Shown here: positions 1 through 7,976 of the stretch, one piece after another
How the letters are laid out: each line of letters starts with the position of its first letter
How positions within the stretch are numbered: position 1 is the stretch's first letter
Assembly (NCBI RefSeq): GCF_019613955.1
Contig: NZ_CP080443.1
Span: 1,612,001 to 1,676,000, forward strand
From: Chryseobacterium sp. LJ668
Lineage (GTDB): Bacteria; Bacteroidota; Bacteroidia; Flavobacteriales; Weeksellaceae
Length of the DNA: 64,000 nt
Direction of reading: 5' to 3'
Notes under the pieces: generated by a model
What the model was told of the DNA's origin: nothing
The model's database searches: none
The model's input: the letters and a program-made list of their open reading frames with translations, nothing else
Program-made: the position numbers and the translations under genes

Positions 1-1
1 T

Positions 2-1852
2 AAAAATATTTTAGAAATGAATAAATCTATTCGGCATCGCGGTCCTGATGATGAAGGTTTTTGGCTGTTTGATGGAGTAGTAGGAAAATCTTTTTCAGGA
101 GTAGATTCTACACAAAAAATCAAAGAAGCATTTCCAGTTTTAGAAGGAGAAAAATCAAAAATTGCATTAGGTTTCAGGCGGCTTTCAATATTGGATTTAT
201 CTGAAAAAGGACATCAGCCGATGCTTTCAGATCATGAAAAAATCAGCCTCACTTTCAATGGTGAAATTTATAATTTTAAAAAATTACGAAAAGAGCTTGA
301 AGATCTTGATCATACATTCAAAAGTCATTCTGATACTGAAGTTATTCTTAGATCTTATGAAGAATGGGGAACAGAAATGTTTGCCAAGTTCGATGGAATG
401 TTTGCGATTGCTTTGATCGATTTAGAAAAAAATAAATTACTCTTAGCAAGAGATCGGGTAGGTTTAAAACCCTTATTTTACTACAAAAATCAGGATACCA
501 TTCTGTGGGCATCTGAAATAAAATCGCTTCTTAAACATGAATTCTTGACTCCTGAAATCAATTGGCAGGGCGTTTATACGAATTTTCTTTTTCAGACGAC
601 TTTAGCTCCGGAAACTTGCTTTAAAGATGTTTTTTCTTTAGAGCCTGCATCTTTTATAAATATTGACTTAAATAATTTTAAAACAGAAAAAGAATTTTAC
701 TGGAAGTTTCCTCCAACCAATCAAAATATTTCAGAGGATGAAGCAGCAACAAAAATAGATCAGTTGCTTTCTGAAAGTGTTCAGAAGCAGCTTTTTGCAG
801 ATGTTCCGGTAGCAAGCATGATGAGCGGCGGCATAGATTCTACCTTGATTACGGCCAAGTCTAAGCCTTACAAAAATGACATCAATGCATTTACTATTGC
901 TTATCCTTTTTCAGAAGACGAAGTGAAAAATGCTGCTTTGGTAGCTGATAAGTTTGATGTTCTACATCATATAAAAAAAGTTTCGGACGAAGAAATTTTA
1001 AGCCAATTAAAAGAAAATATCCAGCATTTTGAAGAACCTTACAGCAGTCTGGAAGTCTTGATGAACGCTGCAGAATACGCTAAAAGTTTTGGTTTTAAAG
1101 TGGTATTAAGCGGCAACGGCGCCGATGAATTATTCGCAGGATATTCTCATTCTCTGAAACTGAATAGATGGCTTTCGATGAAGAATTTTAATTTTATAAG
1201 AAATTTTATTTTCACTAATGACGATTTTTCATTGAAGGTTAAAAATTATTTTTCACAGGATTCTCTATTTGATTTTTTCAGGCAGAGTCAGGCCGGGATG
1301 AAACCTTTGCAGGCTGGAAAAGTTTTTAAAAAAGAAATTTACAATCAGATCAATTCAGATTTAAAACAGTTTCATTTATCGGAAACCTATAATTATAGTG
1401 GACTTTTTGAATATGATATGAAGTATTCTCTATCTTCGCATCATGTCTTCCGTGATGATCTGAGCGCAATGAAATATGGTGTTGAATTTAGATATCCTTA
1501 TCTAAGCAATGATTTGATTGATTATGTTTCTAGTCTGCCGGAAAAATTCAGATTCAACGGAACTCAAAATAAACCGTTGCTGAGAAAAGTGGGCCAAAAA
1601 TATTTGCCATCTGAAGTTTTGGAAATGCCGAAGCGTGGATTTTCTTTTCCTCTCGCTTATTTTATTAAAAAGGAGAAGAACATGCAGGATTTTATTGTTG
1701 AAAATTTAGAAAGTTTAAAAAAACGGAATTTTTTCAATTCAGAAGTCATCGATGAATGGTGGAAAAACCAGAAAGATGAATATGACTATGTAAAAATCTG
1801 GCAATTGGTTACTTTTGAGCTTTGGTACCAAAAATATTTTGAAGAGCAATAA
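2..1852 (+). CDS. asnB: asparagine synthase (glutamine-hydrolysing), 5' end cut by window
   Basis: It makes asparagine from aspartate, ATP and glutamine-derived ammonia in the cytosol. The frame is open to the left edge, and the HRGPDDEG motif that normally lies about 25-30 residues after the catalytic N-terminal Cys is at codons 7-14 after the first visible Met. The true start with Cys2 is therefore upstream of the window, and the ATG at 17 is internal. The visible part holds the class II glutamine amidotransferase domain (LTFNGEIYN, about residues 75-83) and the synthetase domain with the PPi loop SGGIDST near residue 270. The family is usually about 600-640 residues, so only a few tens are missing. 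AsnB paralogues of this type often sit in cell-surface polysaccharide loci, but the left context is not visible. Confidence 0.93.
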   Translation, partial: KNILEMNKSIRHRGPDDEGFWLFDGVVGKSFSGVDSTQKIKEAFPVLEGEKSKIALGFRRLSILDLSEKGHQPMLSDHEKISLTFNGEIYNFKKLRKELEDLDHTFKSHSDTEVILRSYEEWGTEMFAKFDGMFAIALIDLEKNKLLLARDRVGLKPLFYYKNQDTILWASEIKSLLKHEFLTPEINWQGVYTNFLFQTTLAPETCFKDVFSLEPASFINIDLNNFKTEKEFYWKFPPTNQNISEDEAATKIDQLLSESVQKQLFADVPVASMMSGGIDSTLITAKSKPYKNDINAFTIAYPFSEDEVKNAALVADKFDVLHHIKKVSDEEILSQLKENIQHFEEPYSSLEVLMNAAEYAKSFGFKVVLSGNGADELFAGYSHSLKLNRWLSMKNFNFIRNFIFTNDDFSLKVKNYFSQDSLFDFFRQSQAGMKPLQAGKVFKKEIYNQINSDLKQFHLSETYNYSGLFEYDMKYSLSSHHVFRDDLSAMKYGVEFRYPYLSNDLIDYVSSLPEKFRFNGTQNKPLLRKVGQKYLPSEVLEMPKRGFSFPLAYFIKKEKNMQDFIVENLESLKKRNFFNSEVIDEWWKNQKDEYDYVKIWQLVTFELWYQKYFEEQ

Positions 1853-1874
1853 ACTTCAATTTCATTTTATATTT

Positions 1875-1882
1875 TACCTTTG
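1875..1882 (+). promoter_or_regulatory. Bacteroidota -7 element TACCTTTG
   Basis: It matches the TAnnTTTG consensus and ends only 4 nt before the ATG at 1887. No clear -33 TTG lies at the usual spacing. If used, the mRNA for the lipoprotein would start at or next to its start codon. Confidence 0.5.
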
Positions 1883-1886
1883 CAGT

Positions 1887-2393
1887 ATGAAAAATCTGCT
1901 TTTTGGAATTTTATTGGGATGTTTTGCGCTTATGGGATGCAGGAGTGATGAGGATTCTGTTCAGAAAATAGATCAGATCATGAGTTTCTATATAAAAGAT
2001 GCTGCCGGAAACGATTTGCTGTTGCCAGATAAAATCGGTTCTTATACTACTGTTTCGATGAATGATATCTTAGCTCCGGTAGATAATGCTCCGGTAAGCA
2101 ATTCAAGAAAAATGTCCGCAGATTCTACCTTCTATCTGGAATATATTGCAGGTGCAACGCGGCAACTTGTAAGTGGTGCAGATTCTGACGATAGAGTTTA
2201 CCGTTCAGAGATCAGTGTTGCTCTTGTAAAAAAACTTACGGACTCTACAGTTAGTGAGCCAGTAAATGATACGCTCGAAATTCTTTATCGGTGGACGCCG
2301 TCGATATTTGAAGTTTCAAAAGTGAATTATAACAAGCAATTGATATTCACTAAAGTAACGGATCAGCCAAATAATGTTACGATCATAAAATAA
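1887..2393 (+). CDS. predicted lipoprotein of unknown function
   Basis: The protein has 168 residues. The start is placed at the ATG that gives a clean lipoprotein signal peptide (MKNLLFGILLGCFALMGC); the longer reading from 1815 would overlap asnB and bury the signal. The lipobox ALMGC places the lipidated Cys at residue 18, followed by acidic residues (RSDEDS), a pattern that in Bacteroidota can favour surface export. The rest is a soluble domain of about 150 residues with no motif that I recognise. It follows asnB by 34 nt, but the TAccTTTG element suggests its own promoter. Confidence 0.8.
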   Translation: MKNLLFGILLGCFALMGCRSDEDSVQKIDQIMSFYIKDAAGNDLLLPDKIGSYTTVSMNDILAPVDNAPVSNSRKMSADSTFYLEYIAGATRQLVSGADSDDRVYRSEISVALVKKLTDSTVSEPVNDTLEILYRWTPSIFEVSKVNYNKQLIFTKVTDQPNNVTIIK

Positions 2394-2397
2394 TCTT

Positions 2398-2405
2398 TAA
2401 ATTTG
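2398..2405 (+). promoter_or_regulatory. possible -7 element TAAATTTG upstream of serS
   Basis: It matches TAnnTTTG and lies 85 nt before serS, just after the upstream lipoprotein stop. No convincing -33 element was found, so this is a weak call. Confidence 0.35.
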
Positions 2406-2410
2406 CATAT

Positions 2411-2486
2411 CTGTTGGATGACGGAAGCTGGATGATGGAAGTCCTGCAACACCCAACAACAAACATCTAACACCCAACAACAAAAC
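2411..2486 (+). repeat. short direct repeats in the serS leader
   Basis: Two pairs of direct repeats fill the leader: a GGATGAYGGAAG unit twice, at about 2416-2441, and AACACCCAACAACAAA twice, at about 2448-2463 and 2469-2484. TGTTGG at 2412-2417 can pair with either CCAACA, so the leader may fold as alternative hairpins. Function is unknown. Confidence 0.5.
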
Positions 2487-2490
2487 AAAA

Positions 2491-3759
2491 ATGTTACAAG
2501 TCAATTTTTTGCGCGAAAATAAAGAACGCGTTTTAGAAGGTCTTCAAAAAAGACAATTCAAAAATCCTGAGTTAGTAGGCGAGGCAATCGCTGCTGATGA
2601 AGAAAGAAAAAGAATTCAGTTTGAATTAGATTCACAGCTTTCAGAAATCAATAAAATCTCCAAAGAGATTGGTATATTGATGAAAGAAGGAAAAAAAGAC
2701 GAAGCTGAAGCATCAAAATCTAAAACAGCACAATATAAGGAGTCGAGCGCAGAATTGAAGTCTCAGTTGGAAGTTTGCGAAAAAAAGCTTTTAGAAATAT
2801 TATATCAAATTCCAAACGTTCCTTACGAATTAGTAAAAAGCGGAGCTTCTGCAGATGATAATGAAATTATCTACCAGTCTCATGATGTGGAAGGCTTGGG
2901 CGAAGGCGCAATTCCGCACTGGGAACTGGCGAAGAAATATAATCTGATCGATTTTGAATTGGGTGTAAAAATTGCCGGTTCAGGTTTTCCTGTTTACTTT
3001 GGAAAAGGAGCGAGATTGCAGAGAGCATTAGTTCAGTATTTTTTAGATAAAAATGTGGATGCAGGTTATCTGGAAGTCAACCCGCCTCATGTAGTCAATG
3101 AAGCTTCAGGATATGGTACCGGTCAGTTGCCTGATAAAGAAGGGCAGATGTACTACATCAATGCTGATGAGTTGTACTTGATACCAACAGCAGAAGTTCC
3201 CGTGACGAATCTGTACCGAGATGTTTTACTGGATGAAAAAGATCTTCCGATTAAAAATACAGCATTTTCTCAATGTTACAGAAGAGAAGCGGGAAGTTAT
3301 GGAGCTCATGTAAGAGGTCTGAATCGTCTGCACCAGTTTGAAAAAGTAGAAATTGTAAGATTAGAAAAGCCTGAAAATTCTTACGCTGTTTTGGAAGAAA
3401 TGGTAGAACACATCAAAGAAATCCTGACTGATCTTGAATTACCGTACAGGGTTTTAAGATTGTGCGGCGGTGATACTGGATTTGCTTCTGCGATGACCTA
3501 CGATTTTGAAGTGTGGAGTGCGGCCCAGGAAAAATGGCTGGAAGTAAGTTCAGTTTCAAATTTTGAAACTTTCCAGGCGAATCGTTTAAAATGCCGTTAC
3601 AAAGCTGACGGGAAAACTCAGCTAGTACACACACTGAATGGTTCTGCAATGGCTTTGCCAAGAATTATGGCTGCTTTGCTGGAAAATAATCAGACTGAAA
3701 ATGGAATTAGGCTGCCAAAGAAGATTGCTGAGTATGCGAAGTTTGATTTGATTAATTAA
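2491..3759 (+). CDS. serS: seryl-tRNA synthetase
   Basis: It charges tRNA-Ser with serine in the cytosol. The length, 422 residues, is normal for the family. Residues 1 to about 110 form the charged helical arm that binds the long variable arm of tRNA-Ser. The class II core follows: motif 2 around YRREAGSYG (near residue 265) and motif 3 around TLNGSAMALPR (near residue 380), ending with the ENG-RLP sequence typical of SerRS. The ATG at 2491 begins the standard MLQVNFLRENKE N-terminus. A strong terminator follows directly, so it is the last gene of its transcript. Confidence 0.97.
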   Translation: MLQVNFLRENKERVLEGLQKRQFKNPELVGEAIAADEERKRIQFELDSQLSEINKISKEIGILMKEGKKDEAEASKSKTAQYKESSAELKSQLEVCEKKLLEILYQIPNVPYELVKSGASADDNEIIYQSHDVEGLGEGAIPHWELAKKYNLIDFELGVKIAGSGFPVYFGKGARLQRALVQYFLDKNVDAGYLEVNPPHVVNEASGYGTGQLPDKEGQMYYINADELYLIPTAEVPVTNLYRDVLLDEKDLPIKNTAFSQCYRREAGSYGAHVRGLNRLHQFEKVEIVRLEKPENSYAVLEEMVEHIKEILTDLELPYRVLRLCGGDTGFASAMTYDFEVWSAAQEKWLEVSSVSNFETFQANRLKCRYKADGKTQLVHTLNGSAMALPRIMAALLENNQTENGIRLPKKIAEYAKFDLIN

Positions 3760-3780
3760 AATTTTGATAGAAAAATATAG

Positions 3781-3804
3781 AGCCATCCCTAAAGATGGCT
3801 TTTT
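3781..3804 (+). terminator. rho-independent terminator after serS
   Basis: AGCCATC and GATGGCT form a perfect 7-bp stem around CCTAAA, followed by TTTTCTTTT. It also separates serS from the convergent minus-strand cco genes. Confidence 0.85.
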
Positions 3805-3826
3805 CTTTTATGATTTCCTTACTTAT

Positions 3827-4036
3827 CTACTGAGAATATTTGCTAATTTTTTTTATTATAAGCAGAATAAGAATTCCAATGATATAAATGAATAAAAAAT
3901 TTTTCAAATCAACAAGGCTGATACCTTTTGTATGTGGATTTTGAAACAAGTAATAGAGAACAGGTATTAAAAAAAGTATTGTCCAAACTGTAATTAAAAT
4001 TTTCATTTTAAGTTTTAATCGTGTAATCAATGACAA
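3827..4036 (-). CDS. small membrane protein at the end of the cco locus
   Basis: A protein of up to 69 residues with two predicted membrane segments (ILITVWTILFLIPVLYYLF and FLFIYIIGILILLII) and a basic C-terminus. The first ATG overlaps the end of the SafE-like gene by 10 nt, which suggests translational coupling. An internal ATG at 4006 would give a 59-residue protein starting MKILITVW and is equally plausible. I do not recognise a family. It is the last gene in the cbb3 oxidase gene run, so an accessory role in oxidase assembly is possible but unproven. Confidence 0.55.
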   Translation of the reverse strand: MSLITRLKLKMKILITVWTILFLIPVLYYLFQNPHTKGISLVDLKNFLFIYIIGILILLIIKKISKYSQ

Positions 4037-4791
4037 TTCGCATTATGCGGATGCGTGCTGTGATCTCCCGGTAAATGGCATTCACCTTGATTGTCTTTAG
4101 AAATCGTCATCGCTTCAGCTCTTGGTGAAACATACGGAATTCCCAACTCCAGACCTCTCAAAATAAACAATCCGCCGAGAATAATCATAATCACCGGAAT
4201 TGCTTTCAAAATTTTAAGCCTGAAAGCCTGATTCACGAGGTTTCCGACAAGAACTACCGTAAACATGAACGGAAGTGTGCCCAAACCGAATAAGGCCATA
4301 TATGAAGCTCCCTGCCAAATTCCACCTGCAGCTAAACTTGCGGTTAAAGCCATATAAACCATTCCGCATGGAAGGAATCCGTTGAGGACTCCAGTGGTGA
4401 ATCTTGAGCGGTAATCTGCTTTTTGAAGAAGTTTACCTAAATTAGATTTTACTTTAAATAAAAATTTAGAAAAGAAGGGAATTTTTGAAGCAAAATCTTT
4501 TCCACCAAATGAGAAAAGTGCCATGACAATTAGTAGAATTCCGACAGCAATCGTGAGATATCGCTGAAAACCAGCCATCTCAAAACCTTCTCCAATGATT
4601 CCTAAAACTCCGCCTAATAAGGCATAAGTAAATATTCTTCCGAATTGATAGGTTAAATTCTGAAGATAAAAATTGGTTGCCTGCTTTTTTGTCAATCCCA
4701 TCGATAATGCAATAGGGCCGCACATTCCGATACAATGAAAACCGGAAGCAAAGCCTAAAGCAATTGCCGATATGACCAATGCTATTTCCAT
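4027..4791 (-). CDS. SafE/DsbD-like transmembrane protein of the cbb3 locus
   Basis: A polytopic membrane protein of 254 residues with about six hydrophobic segments. The N-terminus carries FHCIGMCGPIA, the Cys-containing signature of the sulfite exporter TauE/SafE and DsbD-like (cytochrome c biogenesis transmembrane) family. The C-terminus is a His/Cys-rich tail (residues 238-254, HLPGDHSTHPHNANCH) that looks able to bind a metal ion. Family members are often found in cbb3 oxidase loci and are thought to serve copper handling or haem maturation; the substrate here is not shown by the sequence. It overlaps ccoH by 10 nt and so is probably translated with it. Confidence 0.8.
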   Translation of the reverse strand: MEIALVISAIALGFASGFHCIGMCGPIALSMGLTKKQATNFYLQNLTYQFGRIFTYALLGGVLGIIGEGFEMAGFQRYLTIAVGILLIVMALFSFGGKDFASKIPFFSKFLFKVKSNLGKLLQKADYRSRFTTGVLNGFLPCGMVYMALTASLAAGGIWQGASYMALFGLGTLPFMFTVVLVGNLVNQAFRLKILKAIPVIMIILGGLFILRGLELGIPYVSPRAEAMTISKDNQGECHLPGDHSTHPHNANCH

Positions 4792-5234
4792 ATTACATCA
4801 TAATCGAGTCGGTAGTCTGTTTTAGCGGTAGTCCACATCAGTCGTAAAGTATAGTTTCCTTTAGTTAAAACTTTCGCAGGAATCGTGAATGACTGATTGG
4901 CATCAAGCTGCTCAGACCTTTTGATGTCTAAATTCTGATCATCAGATCGGTTCAATACAAATTTAATCTTAGAGTTTGCATTATTGATATTTTTTGGAAA
5001 AGTCATTTTAATTCCCTCTGTATTCTGAGAAAATGCAGGTTTTTCTTTCAGTGTGTCTGCTCTTCTTTTCGCATCGATAACCGTTTGATATTCCAACTCT
5101 TCTTCGTAATATTTATCGGTTACCATTTCCGAGTTTTTCTGTCCGCTCGGAAATAGGAAAAGCATTGATAAAATAAAAATTATAAATGAACCTAATGCGA
5201 TCAATACACCGTGTCCCCAAGTGAAATTTTTCAT
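4782..5234 (-). CDS. ccoH: FixH/CcoH family protein
   Basis: A 150-residue single-pass membrane protein: a short N-terminal membrane anchor (VLIALGSFIIFILSMLFLF), then an extracytoplasmic beta-rich domain. FixH/CcoH proteins bind cbb3 oxidase and help its assembly. The KYYEEELEYQ stretch after the anchor is typical of Bacteroidota FixH. It starts 11 nt after ccoG and overlaps the SafE-like gene, all in one minus-strand operon. Confidence 0.88.
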   Translation of the reverse strand: MKNFTWGHGVLIALGSFIIFILSMLFLFPSGQKNSEMVTDKYYEEELEYQTVIDAKRRADTLKEKPAFSQNTEGIKMTFPKNINNANSKIKFVLNRSDDQNLDIKRSEQLDANQSFTIPAKVLTKGNYTLRLMWTTAKTDYRLDYDVIWK

Positions 5235-5245
5235 CTTTAAAAAGT

Positions 5246-6700
5246 TTAAAATTGTAATTTAAATGGTCCTTCAAAATAAGTTTTATAAGAATCTATAAGT
5301 TCCCCTTTCATATCGTAAACACCAATGGTAATGTTCTGCTTAGACAGCTTCATTGCGTTTTCCGGGAAACTGATATTCACAGTTCCTTTTGTAATCTTAT
5401 CTCTTTCTACCGTAATTTTGCTTGAAGCGCTGTAGCTGATTTCTCCTTTTGCAGGCTCTATTACTTTGATGGTAACGAGTTTTTTATCGTTTGTTTTATT
5501 TAAAAAAGTATAGTTGTAGGTATTAGTGATTTTGCCGTCTCTTACAAAAAAGGTGCTTCCTGCAGGTTTGATGAATTTAGCTTCCATTTCGCCGCGGCTT
5601 GAGAGGAGATATCCTAAAAATCCAATCAATAAAACCAGTACCACAGCAAAACCTTTCATTCTACCTGTAAATTGATAAGGTGCGCCGGTTTCTATTTCTT
5701 TTTCTGAAGCATAACGAACCAAACCTTTTGGCAAGCCCACTTTTTCCATGACCTCGTCACAGGCATCGATACAAGCGGTGCAATTGATGCATTCCAATTG
5801 CTGCCCGTCCCGGATGTCAATTCCTGTAGGACAAACGACCACACATTGATAACAATCAATACAGTCACCTTTTCCGGCAGCTTTCCGGTCTTCACCTTTT
5901 CTCCATTTTGAGCGGTTTTCGCCTCTGTTGAAATCGTAAAAAACATTGATGGTTTCTTTATCGATCAAAACTCCCTGCAATCTTCCATACGGACAAACCA
6001 ATGTACAAACCTGCTCTCTGAACCATGCAAAAACAAAGTAAAATGCTGCAGTAAAAAGAATCATCACCATAAAATTGGTAGGATGTGCAAATGGTCCGTC
6101 AGAAATAATATCAAGCACCTGCTCGTAACCCACAATGTACATAAACATAAAATGGGTAATAATCAATGAAATTACAACGTAAATCGACCATTTTAAGCTT
6201 CTTTTCCATATTTTTTCGCTATTCCATTCCTGTTTGTCCAGCTTCATCTGCTTGTTCCGGTCTCCTTCAATCAGGTATTCTATTTTACGAAATATAGATT
6301 CCATAAAAATTGTCTGAGGACATATCCAACCACAGAAAATTCTTCCAAATGCAATCGTAAAAATAATAATGAATAAAAGAGAGGCAATAGCACCTAAAGT
6401 AAGAATGAAAAAGTCTTGAGGATAGAAAGGCTGCCCAACGATGAAAAACTCTCTGTCGATCACATTAAATAAAAAGAAAGGATTGCCATTGATCTTAATA
6501 AATGGCACAATAAAATAGATTGTCAGTAATAAATAACTAACAATGTTTCGGTAATTGGTATACTTACCTTTTGGTTTTTTAGGAAAAACCCATTTTCTCT
6601 TTCCGGATTGTTCCATTGTGCCTATAGAATCTCTATAGGTTTCAGGATCTAAAACCTGCCCCTGTCCGCCGCGTAGAATATCATCTCCTTTATCTGACAT
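5246..6700 (-). CDS. ccoG: cytochrome c oxidase accessory protein CcoG (FixG/RdxA)
   Basis: A 484-residue membrane ferredoxin-like protein thought to reduce copper for cbb3 oxidase assembly. It has several membrane helices, a CGWICPQ motif, and a cytoplasmic double [4Fe-4S] ferredoxin segment with the Cys runs CIDCYQCVVVCP and CINCTACIDACDE. The C-terminal part after a last membrane helix (about residue 350) is an Ig-like extracytoplasmic domain, as in the family. It lies 95 nt after ccoP, with a hairpin and T-tract in the gap that could lower its expression relative to the structural genes. Confidence 0.96.
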   Translation of the reverse strand: MSDKGDDILRGGQGQVLDPETYRDSIGTMEQSGKRKWVFPKKPKGKYTNYRNIVSYLLLTIYFIVPFIKINGNPFFLFNVIDREFFIVGQPFYPQDFFILTLGAIASLLFIIIFTIAFGRIFCGWICPQTIFMESIFRKIEYLIEGDRNKQMKLDKQEWNSEKIWKRSLKWSIYVVISLIITHFMFMYIVGYEQVLDIISDGPFAHPTNFMVMILFTAAFYFVFAWFREQVCTLVCPYGRLQGVLIDKETINVFYDFNRGENRSKWRKGEDRKAAGKGDCIDCYQCVVVCPTGIDIRDGQQLECINCTACIDACDEVMEKVGLPKGLVRYASEKEIETGAPYQFTGRMKGFAVVLVLLIGFLGYLLSSRGEMEAKFIKPAGSTFFVRDGKITNTYNYTFLNKTNDKKLVTIKVIEPAKGEISYSASSKITVERDKITKGTVNISFPENAMKLSKQNITIGVYDMKGELIDSYKTYFEGPFKLQF

Positions 6701-6725
6701 GTAAGTCTGGTTTATAAAAAAGAAA

Positions 6726-6771
6726 AAACATAATTCGTTACTATTTTTTAATTTAATAACAAATTATGTTT
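6726..6771 (-). terminator. AT-rich hairpin with T-tract between ccoP and ccoG
   Basis: AAACATAATT and AATTATGTTT form a perfect 10-bp stem with a 26-nt loop. Read on the minus strand it is followed by TTTCTTTTTT. It could act as a partial terminator or an mRNA-stabilising 3' end for the upstream ccoSNOQP message. The AT-only stem makes strong termination doubtful. Confidence 0.5.
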
Positions 6772-6795
6772 AATCATATATTTTTAAGTTTTAAT

Positions 6796-7674
6796 TTACT
6801 GTTTCTCCCATTTCGCTTCATCACCGTAAGCTGGTGCACCGCCCTGAGCCGGAGTAATTGGTGGCTGCTCCTGGTTGATGTGATATACAAAAGCTGCTAC
6901 ATTCTGAATATCTCTGCCTGTGAGTACTCCATTTTTACCCCAAGCCTGCATTGCTGTTCCTGTAACTCCGTTTTCTACTACGTGGAATACGTTTTTGAAT
7001 AATGTTTTTTCAGGCTGGTTGTGCCAGAAGTTATCTGTAAGGTTTGGTCCGATACCTCCTTTACCACCTTCTGAGTGACAAGATACACAGTTGGTTTTGA
7101 AAACTTCTTCACCAGCTGCAATGTTGTCTTCAGAAAATGCAGCTGACTCTATGGTTACCTGTGGCTGAGTTTCTTCATATATTTTAATACTTGCAATCTG
7201 TTCTTTATATTCAACGTCATATTCTTTAAGTGGATGTGCAAAATCGGTAAATGAATAAGCACAGATATAAACAATACAGAATGCAGTCCCAAACCAAAAT
7301 AAACCTACCCACCATTTCGGCAACTGGTTATCTAATTCCATGATACCGTCAAATCCGTGATCAATAAGAATATCTTTTTCTTCAGTTTCAGACTGCTTTT
7401 TGAAGGCTGCGTCATACTGTCTTTTTAGAAAAGGAATTTTCTTTTCGTTCAGATATGCCGACTTTTCTTCAGCAGTCAGTTTTTTAAATTTATTGTTCTC
7501 AATCAAATCTCCGATTGCACTGTGAATGTATGCTAAAATTGCACTGATTACTACAGTTCCCCAAAAATAGGGCGAAGCTAAAAACGAATAGCTTTGTACA
7601 AATAAATAATAAAAGACGATAAGAAGCCCTGTTATTATCAAGATGTTTACAAAAACCGGTGTTCTTTGTTTCAT
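6796..7674 (-). CDS. ccoP: cbb3-type cytochrome c oxidase subunit III (CcoP), single-haem form
   Basis: A 292-residue cytochrome c subunit of the cbb3 oxidase that passes electrons to CcoNO. The N-terminal part has two hydrophobic segments (about residues 8-27 and 33-50), then a CcoP N-terminal segment with PKWWVGLFWFG (about residues 118-130), then a single cytochrome c domain with CVSCH near residue 196-200 and a later Met (TAMQAWG) as likely axial ligand. Proteobacterial CcoP has two haems c; only one CxxCH is present here. It follows ccoQ by 94 nt in the same operon. Confidence 0.94.
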   Translation of the reverse strand: MKQRTPVFVNILIITGLLIVFYYLFVQSYSFLASPYFWGTVVISAILAYIHSAIGDLIENNKFKKLTAEEKSAYLNEKKIPFLKRQYDAAFKKQSETEEKDILIDHGFDGIMELDNQLPKWWVGLFWFGTAFCIVYICAYSFTDFAHPLKEYDVEYKEQIASIKIYEETQPQVTIESAAFSEDNIAAGEEVFKTNCVSCHSEGGKGGIGPNLTDNFWHNQPEKTLFKNVFHVVENGVTGTAMQAWGKNGVLTGRDIQNVAAFVYHINQEQPPITPAQGGAPAYGDEAKWEKQ

Positions 7675-7768
7675 ATGTGAAGTTTATTGTTTAAAGTCAA
7701 ATGCAATCGCTATTTTCTTAAATTATTAAAGCAATAATTGAGCTAACTGCGATTGCATTATTAAATGG

Positions 7769-7966
7769 TTAATCTTTCAAGTTAAAATCATCCTGGTCAT
7801 CCTCCAGCGGTGCATGTTCTTCTTCTTTGTAATATTTTTTAGGCCTGCTAAAAACGTATATAACTAAAGCGATGAAGAACATCATAAAGAAAATCAGAGC
7901 CAATGTTTGATACAAACCTGCGTTTTCCGTATTGGATAATATATCTTTAAAGTTCTGAGGAATCAT
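7769..7966 (-). CDS. ccoQ: CcoQ/FixQ-like small subunit of cbb3 oxidase
   Basis: A 65-residue protein with one membrane helix (ALIFFMMFFIALVIYVF) followed by RPKKYYKEEE and an acidic tail, the layout of CcoQ/FixQ. It sits between ccoNO and ccoP, 10 nt after ccoNO, where CcoQ is expected. In other bacteria it stabilises the assembled oxidase. Confidence 0.85.
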   Translation of the reverse strand: MIPQNFKDILSNTENAGLYQTLALIFFMMFFIALVIYVFSRPKKYYKEEEHAPLEDDQDDFNLKD

Positions 7967-7976
7967 GAGCTTTTAA

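Noticed and set aside
17..1852. Complete asparagine synthetase starting at ATG 17
   Set aside because: The frame is open to the window edge and the catalytic N-terminal Cys would be missing; the gene starts upstream of the window.
6766..7002. 78-codon frame antisense to the ccoP 3' end
   Set aside because: It overlaps the conserved cytochrome c domain and shows no family trait despite many Cys residues.
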